A program made the position numbers and the translations under genes. A stretch of DNA of 64,000 nt from Bacteroidota bacterium (GTDB lineage Bacteria; Bacteroidota; Bacteroidia; Chitinophagales; Saprospiraceae): NCBI GenBank assembly GCA_018222965.1, contig JAAEZH010000006.1, forward strand, positions 62,001-126,000. Reading direction: 5' to 3'. Under the pieces are notes generated by a model. It was not told where the DNA came from. It did no database searches and was given only the letters and a program-made list of their open reading frames with translations. Positions 53,158 through 60,927 of the stretch are shown piece by piece. Every line of letters begins with the position of its first letter. Positions within the stretch are counted from its first letter, which is position 1.

Positions 53158-54255
53158 ATGGCAAAAAAGAAAAAGCAAGTCGAAATTCTCCGCCCGCATG
53201 CGGAACAACTTTTCGAAGCAGAACTTAAAGCACTTACGGCTACCGATAAAGACCCTCGTCCGGAAAACTGGGCCATGTCTCCCCGTTCTGTAGTGCTCTA
53301 TTTGATGGGGGGAAAAGCCAAGGACGGCACAGAAATAACGGCCAAATATGTAGGACAGCAACGCCTCATGGAAATTGCAGTCGCTACCCTGGCTACCGAT
53401 CGCGCACTTTTGCTTGCCGGCGTGCCGGGAACCGCCAAAACCTGGGTTTCAGAACACTTAGCTGCAGCCATTTCAGGCGATTCTACTTTGCTGGTGCAAG
53501 GTACCGCCGGCATATCCGAAGAAGCGCTGCGCTACGGATGGAACTACGCTCAATTGCTCTCCGAAGGCCCTTCTGAAAAATCGCTGGTTGCCAGTCCGGT
53601 GATGCGTGCCATGCAGGAAGGACAAATTGCCCGCGTCGAGGAAATGACCCGCATGCCCTCCGATGTGCAGGATAGTCTGATCACCCTCCTTTCCGAAAAG
53701 GTATTGCCAGTTCCCGAGCTCAATCTCGAAATTGCCGCCCGAAAAGGATTCAATGTAATCGCAACCGCAAATACCCGCGACAAAGGTGTTCACGAATTAT
53801 CATCTGCCCTGCGACGAAGATTCAATACGGTGGTCCTGCCTCTCCCCGCAACTCTGGAGGAAGAGGTGCAAATCGTTCGCAGCCGGGTAAAACAACTGGG
53901 CGAAAGTCTCAGCCTTCCGGCGAAAGAAGCACCGTTGGAGGAAATCCGCAGACTGGTGAAAATATTCCGCGAATTGAGAAGCGGACAAACCGAAGACGGC
54001 AAAGTAAAATTAAAATCTCCGGGCAGCACGCTTTCTGCTGCAGAAGCCATTTCCGTTATTACCAGCGGACAGGCACTTGCCTCCTATTTTGGGAAAGGCG
54101 AAATCGATGCCCGGGATCTGGCTTCAAGTTTGACCGGTGCTATCATTCAGGATCCCATGCGAGATCTTCCGATCTGGCAGGAATATCTGGAAACGGTTGT
54201 ACGCGACCGCAAAGAATGGAAAGATCTCTACAAAGCCTGTAAGGAAGCGCTTTAA
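53158..54255 (+). CDS. MoxR-type AAA+ ATPase
   Basis: 365 residues. Walker A is GVPGTAKT at 88-95; the Walker B region is 'GQIARVEEMTRMPSDVQ', an unusual MoxR-like variant with VEE; sensor 1 is in 'GFNVIATANTRDKGVHELSS' and the arginine finger in 'ALRRRFNTVVLPLP'. MoxR-family ATPases work as chaperones that remodel or activate partner proteins, often with a vWA-domain protein. Its stop TAA shares an A with the ATG of the DUF5682 gene (1-nt overlap), so the two are translated together. The gene follows the palindrome array. Confidence 0.92.
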   Translation: MAKKKKQVEILRPHAEQLFEAELKALTATDKDPRPENWAMSPRSVVLYLMGGKAKDGTEITAKYVGQQRLMEIAVATLATDRALLLAGVPGTAKTWVSEHLAAAISGDSTLLVQGTAGISEEALRYGWNYAQLLSEGPSEKSLVASPVMRAMQEGQIARVEEMTRMPSDVQDSLITLLSEKVLPVPELNLEIAARKGFNVIATANTRDKGVHELSSALRRRFNTVVLPLPATLEEEVQIVRSRVKQLGESLSLPAKEAPLEEIRRLVKIFRELRSGQTEDGKVKLKSPGSTLSAAEAISVITSGQALASYFGKGEIDARDLASSLTGAIIQDPMRDLPIWQEYLETVVRDRKEWKDLYKACKEAL

Positions 54256-56522
54256 TGGAGTTGAAAGTCTTCGGCATACGACACCACGGTCCGGGTTCTG
54301 CCCGCAGCCTGCGCAAAGCACTGAGCGCTTTCGATCCGGATTGCTTGCTGATCGAAGGTCCTGCCGATGCCGACAAGCTTATCCCCTATATCGCCGAAAA
54401 AGAGCTTAAGCCGCCCGTGGCTATCCTCATTTACGATCCAAAAGATTTTGACTGGGCAGGTTACTTCCCTTTTGCCCGTTTTTCCCCCGAATGGCAAGCC
54501 ATAAAATACGGCCTGAAAAAAGAAATTGAAACCCGTTTTATCGACTGGCCTATGGGACTGGCCTGGGAGATGGAGTCGGCAGAAAAGCAAGGAAAGTTAT
54601 TCGGCGAGCCCGGTCAGGGCGAAAGCCTTCCAAAAAGAAAAAAGTGGCAAAACGATCCTCTTCGTTACATGGCCCAATTGGCGGGTTATGACGACAGCGA
54701 ACGATGGTGGGATGTAACTTTTGAACAGGCGGCTAATGACCTGGAGGTCTTTGATGTGATCAGCGAAATGATGCAGGCTCTCCGTAGCGAACTGGGCCAT
54801 GGCGACGATTCCAATCTCTGGAGAGAAGCCTACATGCGCCGCGAAATTCGCAAAGCGGTTAAAGCCGGGAAAGAACGCATTGCCGTGGTCTGTGGCGCCT
54901 GGCACGTTCCCGGACTTGAAGGTTGGGAAGGCATTCCTGCTTCGGTAGATAATAAAGTCTTTCGCGGAATCCGAAAACGGAAAACAGCCGGCAGTTGGAT
55001 ACCCTGGACCTACGAGCGCCTGGCTGTCTCAAGCGGTTATGGCGCCGGAGTCGTTTCACCTGCCTGGTATCGGCTGCTTTTCGATTCCAGAAAGGAAGTC
55101 AGCATGCGTTTCCTTACCAGAGCTGCCCGCCTTTTAAGACAGGAAAAACTGGATGCTTCTTCCGCTCAGGTGATCGATGCGGTGCATTTAGCCGAAGGGC
55201 TGGCAAGTATGCGACAGTTGCAAATTCCGGGTATCGGAGAGTTGCGCGAAGCCGCTTTAAGTACTTTTTGCGAAGGATCTTTAAACCGTTTGCAGCTTAT
55301 CGATGAGCGCCTGGTAATTGGGGATCGGGTAGGAAAGGTTCCGGGAAATATACCTCAGGTGCCGCTCATGCGTGATCTGGAGAAGGCCATCAAATCAGCA
55401 CGTCTGCGCAAAGAATACGAAAGCTCGGAATCCCACCGGAAGGTATTCGACCTTCGAGTGAAAAGCAATAAAGATGCGAGTACCTTGTTGCATCGCCTCC
55501 AGGCACTGGATATTCCCTGGGGGAAGTTGCAGGAAAGTCCGGAAGGTGCTCTGGGAAGTTTTCAGGAAAAATGGCGATTGAAATGGCGGGCAAACTTTTC
55601 GCTAAAGGTGATCGAGGCAAGCGTTTACGGAAGGAGTCTGGAGGAAGCGGCCAATAACTTCGTGCTTAAGAAAGCTGGCGAAACGACAAGTCTGACGGAA
55701 CTGAGCCGCATGACAGGGCTCTGTCTTTTGGGCGAACTCCAACTTGCCCTTCCCGGCGTAATAAAACACCTGAATCGCCTGGCTGCACAAAGCGGAGAAA
55801 TCAACGCGATGATGGAAGCTTTGCCTGAACTCGTACGGATATTCCGCTACGGTGATGTGCGGCAAACACCCCCCGAAGATGTACGCATTTTGGTACATCA
55901 ATGGATCCCGAGGATTGCCATTGGCCTGGGAGCTGGTTGTTCGGGGCTGAATGCAGATGAAGCTCGGGCACATTTTAAGCGAATGCAAGGAGTGAATCAA
56001 TCTGTTCATTTGCTGGAAGAAGGGGAATTAGAAAAGCAATGGATGGAAGCCTTGCACAAACTGGCGGGATTGAAGACGGCTGCACCTATGTTACAGGGCG
56101 CAGCTGCAAGAATTTGTTTTGATCAGGGCATGGAGGGTATAACCCAGGCATCTATGCGGATGCGGTATGCGCTCTCTTCCATCCACGAAGCAGAAAAAGC
56201 CTCTCTTTGGCTGGAAGGTTTCCTGCATGGCAGCGGATTGTTGCTCGTCTATCAGCCTAGTTTATGGGAAATTCTGGATGAATGGGTAGATCAACTTTCG
56301 CCCGATCATTTTAAAGCCATTTTGCCTCTGGTGCGGCGGGCCTTTTCTGATTTTTCTGACACAGAACGAGAAGCTCTCTGGAAACTGGCAAATGGTGAAA
56401 AATCCAAATTGACCGATCGATATTATGCACTAAATGAATCCCTGCAAGCAGTAATTCTTCCCACCTTGAGCATGTTGTTGGCAAAGAAAAGCCGGGAAGC
56501 GGAGATTGACGGCCAGAATTAA
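54255..56522 (+). CDS. DUF5682 family protein with TraB/TIKI-like motifs
   Basis: 755 residues. The N-terminal 'GIRHHGPGSARSLRKAL' (from residue 7) and 'LLIEGPADADKLI' (E34) are the DUF5682 signature. A later 'VVCGAWHVPGLEG' with G214 and H217 completes a pattern also seen in TraB/TIKI and EreA/ChaN-like proteins: GxxH near the N-terminus, an acidic residue after a strand, then GAxH. That relation is my inference. The C-terminal two thirds are helical with no named motif. It is always found with MoxR-type ATPases in the clusters I recall. A terminator follows at 56642. Confidence 0.8.
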   Translation: MELKVFGIRHHGPGSARSLRKALSAFDPDCLLIEGPADADKLIPYIAEKELKPPVAILIYDPKDFDWAGYFPFARFSPEWQAIKYGLKKEIETRFIDWPMGLAWEMESAEKQGKLFGEPGQGESLPKRKKWQNDPLRYMAQLAGYDDSERWWDVTFEQAANDLEVFDVISEMMQALRSELGHGDDSNLWREAYMRREIRKAVKAGKERIAVVCGAWHVPGLEGWEGIPASVDNKVFRGIRKRKTAGSWIPWTYERLAVSSGYGAGVVSPAWYRLLFDSRKEVSMRFLTRAARLLRQEKLDASSAQVIDAVHLAEGLASMRQLQIPGIGELREAALSTFCEGSLNRLQLIDERLVIGDRVGKVPGNIPQVPLMRDLEKAIKSARLRKEYESSESHRKVFDLRVKSNKDASTLLHRLQALDIPWGKLQESPEGALGSFQEKWRLKWRANFSLKVIEASVYGRSLEEAANNFVLKKAGETTSLTELSRMTGLCLLGELQLALPGVIKHLNRLAAQSGEINAMMEALPELVRIFRYGDVRQTPPEDVRILVHQWIPRIAIGLGAGCSGLNADEARAHFKRMQGVNQSVHLLEEGELEKQWMEALHKLAGLKTAAPMLQGAAARICFDQGMEGITQASMRMRYALSSIHEAEKASLWLEGFLHGSGLLLVYQPSLWEILDEWVDQLSPDHFKAILPLVRRAFSDFSDTEREALWKLANGEKSKLTDRYYALNESLQAVILPTLSMLLAKKSREAEIDGQN

Positions 56523-56562
56523 TAAAAGCGTAATCCCAATTTAATCTGTGGTTTACGCTTTA
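56523..56562. repeat. Hairpin after the DUF5682 gene
   Basis: AAAGCGTAA and TTTACGCTTT pair around an ~18-nt loop directly after the stop codon of the DUF5682 gene. There is no T-run, so this is not a typical terminator. Confidence 0.45.
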
Positions 56563-56641
56563 AGGCCATATTTGTGGTGCCCTTAAATGGTTGCAAAGCC
56601 ATTTTCTAACACGCCCACCTAATTTCATTGTCGCTAACGCT

Positions 56642-56677
56642 CAAGCTTATGTTTCTCAGACATGAGCTTGTTTTTTT
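56642..56677 (+). terminator. Terminator after the DUF5682 gene, overlapping the scpA stop
   Basis: CAAGCTTATGT (56642-56652) pairs with ACATGAGCTTG (56660-56670), with one G-T pair, and is followed by seven T. The run overlaps the last codon of the convergent scpA gene. Confidence 0.75.
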
Positions 56678-57437
56678 ATTCCTCTTCGTCCCGCTCCCCG
56701 CGTGGTTCCAGCCAAAAATTATTGGTTCCGATCCCCTGTACCAGCTTGATTCGTTGCATATTGAGAAGTTCCAGCAGAGCCAGGAAGGTAACAATGGCGT
56801 GAATGCGATTATCGAGCTGTCCAAACAGGTCTTCAAACTTGGTTTGTCTGCCTGGTTCCAGACAGGCGTAGATGTAGCTTTGTTGCCCGGCAATATCGTA
56901 AGGATACTGAAGAATGGTATGTACTTTTTTCGGCCGGTTGGCGTCTTCATAACGTTCCATGACCCGCTCAAAAGCTCTTAGCAATTTAAAAAGCGTAACG
57001 GATTCCAACTCCGCATCTACCAGGGCCTTGGTTGCAATGTCGCGCAATTCTTTGCTGGCGTTTCCTCGAAGGACCTGCCCTGCGCGTTCTTCTTCCAGCT
57101 TGCGCATATCATCGAGCACGCTCTTATAGCGCTTGTATTCGAGTAGACGACGCACCAGTTCTTCCCTCGGATCGATTTCGTTTCCTTCTTCATCCACCGG
57201 CTGCCGCGGAATGAGCATTTTGGCTTTGATCCGGCAAAGAGTGGCAGCAACCAGAATGAATTCACTGGCCAGGTCGATGTTCATCGCTTCCATGTGGCGG
57301 ATATACGCCAAAAACTCATCCGTGATCTGATGGATCGGAATGTCATTAATATCCAACTCGTCCCGCTCAATAAAGAAAAGCAGGAGGTCGAATGGACCCT
57401 CAAACTGAGGAAGTTTTATAGTATATGAATCGCTCAT
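56676..57437 (-). CDS. scpA: Segregation and condensation protein A
   Basis: 253 residues, the usual length. 'PQFEGPFDLLLFFIERDELD' is the diagnostic N-terminal kleisin motif, followed by 'IHQITDEFLAYIRHMEAMN' and 'EFILVAATLCRIKAKMLIP' (helix that binds the SMC neck). The C-terminal winged helix ends with 'RGERDEEE'. ScpA joins SMC and ScpB to form the condensin that compacts and segregates chromosomes. scpB and smc are not in the window. It converges on the DUF5682 gene. Confidence 0.96.
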   Translation of the reverse strand: MSDSYTIKLPQFEGPFDLLLFFIERDELDINDIPIHQITDEFLAYIRHMEAMNIDLASEFILVAATLCRIKAKMLIPRQPVDEEGNEIDPREELVRRLLEYKRYKSVLDDMRKLEEERAGQVLRGNASKELRDIATKALVDAELESVTLFKLLRAFERVMERYEDANRPKKVHTILQYPYDIAGQQSYIYACLEPGRQTKFEDLFGQLDNRIHAIVTFLALLELLNMQRIKLVQGIGTNNFWLEPRGERDEEE

Positions 57438-57509
57438 GTTGTTAACCCGTCAAAGGTAAGAGAATTGCGGAAATTATTTTGGGCCGTGTTCAAAAGACTG
57501 CCTCCCCCC

Positions 57510-57544
57510 CATTCAAAATTCTTCATTCAAAATTCTCCATTCAA
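57510..57544. repeat. 14-bp tandem repeat upstream of the HD-domain gene
   Basis: Two exact CATTCAAAATTCT[TC] units (57510-57523, 57524-57537) and a partial third (CATTCAA). It lies within 60 bp upstream of the start of the HD-domain gene. An inverse copy of the core is at 39753-39765. Confidence 0.7.
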
Positions 57545-57568
57545 GGTTTTACATTTTACATTGTGCCT

Positions 57569-58480
57569 ATGCAAAACCTGCTCTTTCTGGATCCGCGTGA
57601 GAAACGCTTTTTTGAGGCTGTCGCCGAATGGCATGCCGATCACAAACGAAAGTATACCGGGCTTCCTTATACCACACACTTGCTTAATGTCGCTCAATCT
57701 GTTCAGGATCTAAAACATAACACTATTCTTACAGCTGCTGCTTTGGGCCATGATCTGTTTGAAGATACTTCCTGTACAGAAAAAGAATTACAGGCTACCC
57801 TGCTGGATGCAGGATACAATCGATCCGAAAGCCGCGAAATTATAGACCTGATTTATGAGCTAACAGATGAATTCACAGCAGAGAAGCACCCGGACAAAAA
57901 CCGGAAATTGCGAAAAAAGCTGGAAGCTAAGCGCCTGGCAAGCTGCAGCAAAAATGCCCAAACGATCAAATATGCCGACCTGATTGATAACGCCCTCGAT
58001 ATTGCCAAAAACGACGCGGGCTTCTTTGTAAATTACCACCGGGAAATGGGAGATACCCTCCAGAGAATGAATCGGGGAAATATGAAGCTTTACAGTCGAG
58101 CCATGCGAGTGTGGCACGAATTGCTGGAGCAACAAAATGACGACAGCGCCCAGACTTTGGTAAAGGCATACTTGAAAGCCCTGGGTAAAGGGGATGTGCG
58201 GGAATTGCTGAAACTTTTTACGGATGATGCCCGCGTTTTCTCTCCCCGATACGGAGAGCAGGCCGCTTCCACCTTCTTTCCCGACTTATTTAAGGATACG
58301 GCCAAATCCGAATTGCATCTGTATGATGTGTTTCAATCCCCCGGTGGAGATATTTGTGCGTATTTTCACTACGACTGGACATTGAATTCGGGCGAACTGA
58401 TCTCTTTCGATGTCTGTGATGTTATGACTATGAGCGAAGATCGGAAGATCCGTGAGTTGCGCATTATTTATTCGACCTGA
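57569..58480 (+). CDS. HD-domain (RelA/SpoT-like hydrolase fold) protein fused to an NTF2-like domain
   Basis: 303 residues from ATG 57569. Residues ~1-175 form an HD domain: 'YTTHLLNVAQSVQDLKHN' (first His), 'TAAALGHDLFEDT' (HD pair), 'IKYADLIDNALDIAKND' (last Asp), similar to SpoT-type (p)ppGpp hydrolases and to small alarmone hydrolases. From ~185 to the end there is an NTF2/SnoaL-like domain ('YLKALGKGDVRELLKLFTDD', 'GDICAYFHYDWTLNSGEL'). The fusion is unusual. The substrate is unknown. It is 3 bp upstream of the radical SAM gene and so is probably translated with it. Confidence 0.75.
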   Translation: MQNLLFLDPREKRFFEAVAEWHADHKRKYTGLPYTTHLLNVAQSVQDLKHNTILTAAALGHDLFEDTSCTEKELQATLLDAGYNRSESREIIDLIYELTDEFTAEKHPDKNRKLRKKLEAKRLASCSKNAQTIKYADLIDNALDIAKNDAGFFVNYHREMGDTLQRMNRGNMKLYSRAMRVWHELLEQQNDDSAQTLVKAYLKALGKGDVRELLKLFTDDARVFSPRYGEQAASTFFPDLFKDTAKSELHLYDVFQSPGGDICAYFHYDWTLNSGELISFDVCDVMTMSEDRKIRELRIIYST

Positions 58481-58482
58481 TT

Positions 58483-59526
58483 ATGGCTCGCATTTATTCC
58501 AAAGACCTGTTGAACTTCCTGCGCAAACAACGCCCGGGCAGACTTTGGAATGCCCTTAAAGTATGGAGCAGTTACCATCTTACCCGCCTCCTGCGAAGGC
58601 CGGTAGTTTGGGGGTTACCTATCACGCTTTCCATCGAACCCACAACGGCCTGTAACCTGCGATGCCCGGAATGCCCCAGTGGGTTACGCGCTTTTTCCCG
58701 TCCCACCGGCAATTTAAAGACCGACTTTTTTCGAAAGACCATAGATGAAGTAGCCTCCCGATTGATGTACCTGATCTTCTATTTTCAGGGGGAACCTTAT
58801 ATCAATCCCAACTTCCTGGACATGGTCAAATATGCTTCAGAAAAAGGGGTTTATACAATCACCAGTACCAACGGCCATTTCCTCAATGATGAAAATGCCC
58901 GAGAGACTATTGAGTCTGGCCTGGATCGCCTGATTATTTCAATAGACGGCACCACTCAGGAGGTTTACGAACAATACCGCAAAGAAGGAAAACTGGAATC
59001 CGTTCTCCAGGGGGCCCGAAATGTGGTGAAGTGGAAAAAGAAACTGAATTCTGCCACCCCGCATATTATTTTTCAATTTCTGGTGGTTCGGCCAAATGAA
59101 CATCAGATTGATGATGCCAGAGCGCTTGCACAGGAAATAGGAGTGGATGAACTCAAGCTGAAAAGCGCGCAGGTTTACGACTATGAAAACGGGAATCCCT
59201 TGATTCCGGAAAACGAAAAGTACGCCCGATATGCCCAACAGGCTGACGGAAGCTGGCAAGTAAAGAATAAACTACTCAACCATTGTTGGAAACTGTGGCA
59301 TGCGAGTGTGATCACCTGGGACGGATTGATTGTCCCTTGTTGTTTTGACAAAGATGCCCAACACCAACTGGGAGATCTGAAGCAGGGTTCCTTTAAATCG
59401 CAATGGCACAGTGATGCCTATATGGGCTTTCGCCGAATGCTTTTAGAGGGCAGGGATAAAATTGACATCTGTACCAATTGTACCGAAGGTTGTAAGGTCC
59501 ATTTGAATGCAACTTCTGCCGGATAA
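58483..59526 (+). CDS. Radical SAM protein with SPASM-like C-terminal cluster
   Basis: 347 residues. The radical SAM cluster motif is 'EPTTACNLRCPECPSG' (CxxxCxxC), preceded by a short basic N-terminus. 'ITSTNGHFLNDENARETIE' and 'RLIISIDGTTQEVYEQYR' are typical of SPASM-type family members. The C-terminus has Cys residues of a second cluster ('IVPCCFDKDAQHQLGDLK', 'DICTNCTEGCK'). Such proteins modify peptides, tRNA or small molecules; the substrate cannot be told. No precursor peptide gene was seen nearby. It may be co-transcribed with the HD-domain gene. Confidence 0.88.
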   Translation: MARIYSKDLLNFLRKQRPGRLWNALKVWSSYHLTRLLRRPVVWGLPITLSIEPTTACNLRCPECPSGLRAFSRPTGNLKTDFFRKTIDEVASRLMYLIFYFQGEPYINPNFLDMVKYASEKGVYTITSTNGHFLNDENARETIESGLDRLIISIDGTTQEVYEQYRKEGKLESVLQGARNVVKWKKKLNSATPHIIFQFLVVRPNEHQIDDARALAQEIGVDELKLKSAQVYDYENGNPLIPENEKYARYAQQADGSWQVKNKLLNHCWKLWHASVITWDGLIVPCCFDKDAQHQLGDLKQGSFKSQWHSDAYMGFRRMLLEGRDKIDICTNCTEGCKVHLNATSAG

Positions 59527-59866
59527 AGAAGGTCTCTGGAAAGCGCTTCAAAACATTTTTAGAGAAAAACATGGATTTATCGCATTTTTTTGCGTTAATG
59601 AGTGGTTTAATTCTTGTGCATGCAAAATAATCTTTGCATCTTTGTTTTCCGCCGGTACTTAATCCCAATATCATTTTCCCTCATCATTTTTGGGCGCTCT
59701 AAAAAGCGTTCCGGCTTATAGCAAGACTTGATGGCAATTAGCTGTTGGTAAAGAGAACACAAAACCCAGCTAACACAGACGGAATCCTGAACATACTAGT
59801 CGGGAGCCCGTTTATTGTATTGGTCATATTAGCTTCTCAAAAGGGAGCAAAAATAGTAGTAGCGAA
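59527..59866. other. Intergenic region upstream of the TPR gene
   Basis: It is 340 bp with no good ORF. The part near 59575-59660 is AT-rich, and TAATCTTTGC at ~59627 is close to a -7 box. GCATGCAAAATAATCTTTGCATC contains a TGCA/TGCA dyad, given here only as part of the line around 59619-59641. A promoter for the TPR gene is likely but not placed with confidence. Confidence 0.35.
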
Positions 59867-60892
59867 ATGGATACCTACAAAACAATCTACTCCGGACGTC
59901 TGGAGTTCGGATCGGAGCGCAGCTTCGAGAAGGTGCAAGAAATGTTTGAGCACCGCACGGAAAATTATTACCGCAATGACATCTGCCTTTCCGCGGAAGA
60001 AATTTTCGATGAAGAAACCAGAAGCCTGAATGTTCCTCGCTCGCTGTCAGAAGCTACTCTCAAGTCGTGGCGAAATACCATTAATTTATTAGAATATACC
60101 TCTGAGTATGCCATCGCAGGCCAGTTCTTTGCCTGGCGCACATCCGGCGGTAAAATGCTCGAAGCCAAGATTGTAGAACCTCAGGGTGACAAGACCGCTA
60201 CGCAGGCTTACCTGAAAGGCCGTAAGCTTGTTGATCAGGAGGGCAAGGAAGCTGAAGCAAAAAAAGCGCTCAGCAGAGCCATCGAAAAGTTTGAACGTCA
60301 CGCACTTGCCTATGAACGTCGTGGATACGTAAACTTCCGACTCGAAAACTACAAAGACGCAGAATACGATTTTACCAAGAGTATTGGTATCAACCCAAAT
60401 AATGCAGAACCGCATTATGGTCGGGCAAAGGTTTATCTCAAACAGGATAAACTGAAGGAAGCTATTCCGGATTTGGCCATGACCATTAAGCGATCTATTC
60501 CGCACCAGCCATTGTATTACATCGCTCGCCGCATCAAAGGCGATTGCCACATGGCCTTGGGCGAATACAAGCTCGCTGCTACAGAATACCGTCTGTTTAC
60601 TAAACGCAATTTTGATGAGACCAATCCGAATTACGCCATGCGTTCCACGGTTTGGCACAATTACGGAAAAGCACTGCTGGAATTGGATCAGGTGAAAGAA
60701 TCAATCGAAGCGTTTAACCAATCAATTACACTGGGAGATAAAGTCGACGAAACCATAGAAATGGAACGTTTGCTTTACCGTGGACTGGCACGTCAAAAAG
60801 CCGGCGAAGCAGATTTTCAGAAAGATTGGAAGGAAGCAGCCGGGCTTGGTTCCGAAAAAGCAGCAGAATTGCTTGAAGAAGCAGGGGTTTAA
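59867..60892 (+). CDS. TPR protein of unknown function
   Basis: 341 residues, no signal peptide. Residues ~115-300 hold four or more tetratricopeptide repeats: 'ALAYERRGYVNFRLENYKDA', 'AEPHYGRAKVYLKQDKLKEA', 'IKGDCHMALGEYKLAATEYR' and 'HNYGKALLELDQVKESIEAF'. The first ~110 residues are charged and not recognised ('YSGRLEFGSERSFEKVQEMF'). It precedes an OmpA/PD40 gene by 29 bp on the same strand, so a functional link to the cell envelope is possible. Confidence 0.7.
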   Translation: MDTYKTIYSGRLEFGSERSFEKVQEMFEHRTENYYRNDICLSAEEIFDEETRSLNVPRSLSEATLKSWRNTINLLEYTSEYAIAGQFFAWRTSGGKMLEAKIVEPQGDKTATQAYLKGRKLVDQEGKEAEAKKALSRAIEKFERHALAYERRGYVNFRLENYKDAEYDFTKSIGINPNNAEPHYGRAKVYLKQDKLKEAIPDLAMTIKRSIPHQPLYYIARRIKGDCHMALGEYKLAATEYRLFTKRNFDETNPNYAMRSTVWHNYGKALLELDQVKESIEAFNQSITLGDKVDETIEMERLLYRGLARQKAGEADFQKDWKEAAGLGSEKAAELLEEAGV

Positions 60893-60927
60893 TACAACCC
60901 AAAACACTTCCTTTCCGTTTATTGGAT

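Noticed and set aside
50304-56522. A defence system of a known named type
   Set aside because: MoxR-vWA sets occur in conflict systems, but no vWA, nuclease or toxin gene is here, so a defence role is not claimed.
56628-56981. Plus-strand ORF over the end of scpA
   Set aside because: It overlaps the well-supported scpA gene and a terminator, and shows no family motif.
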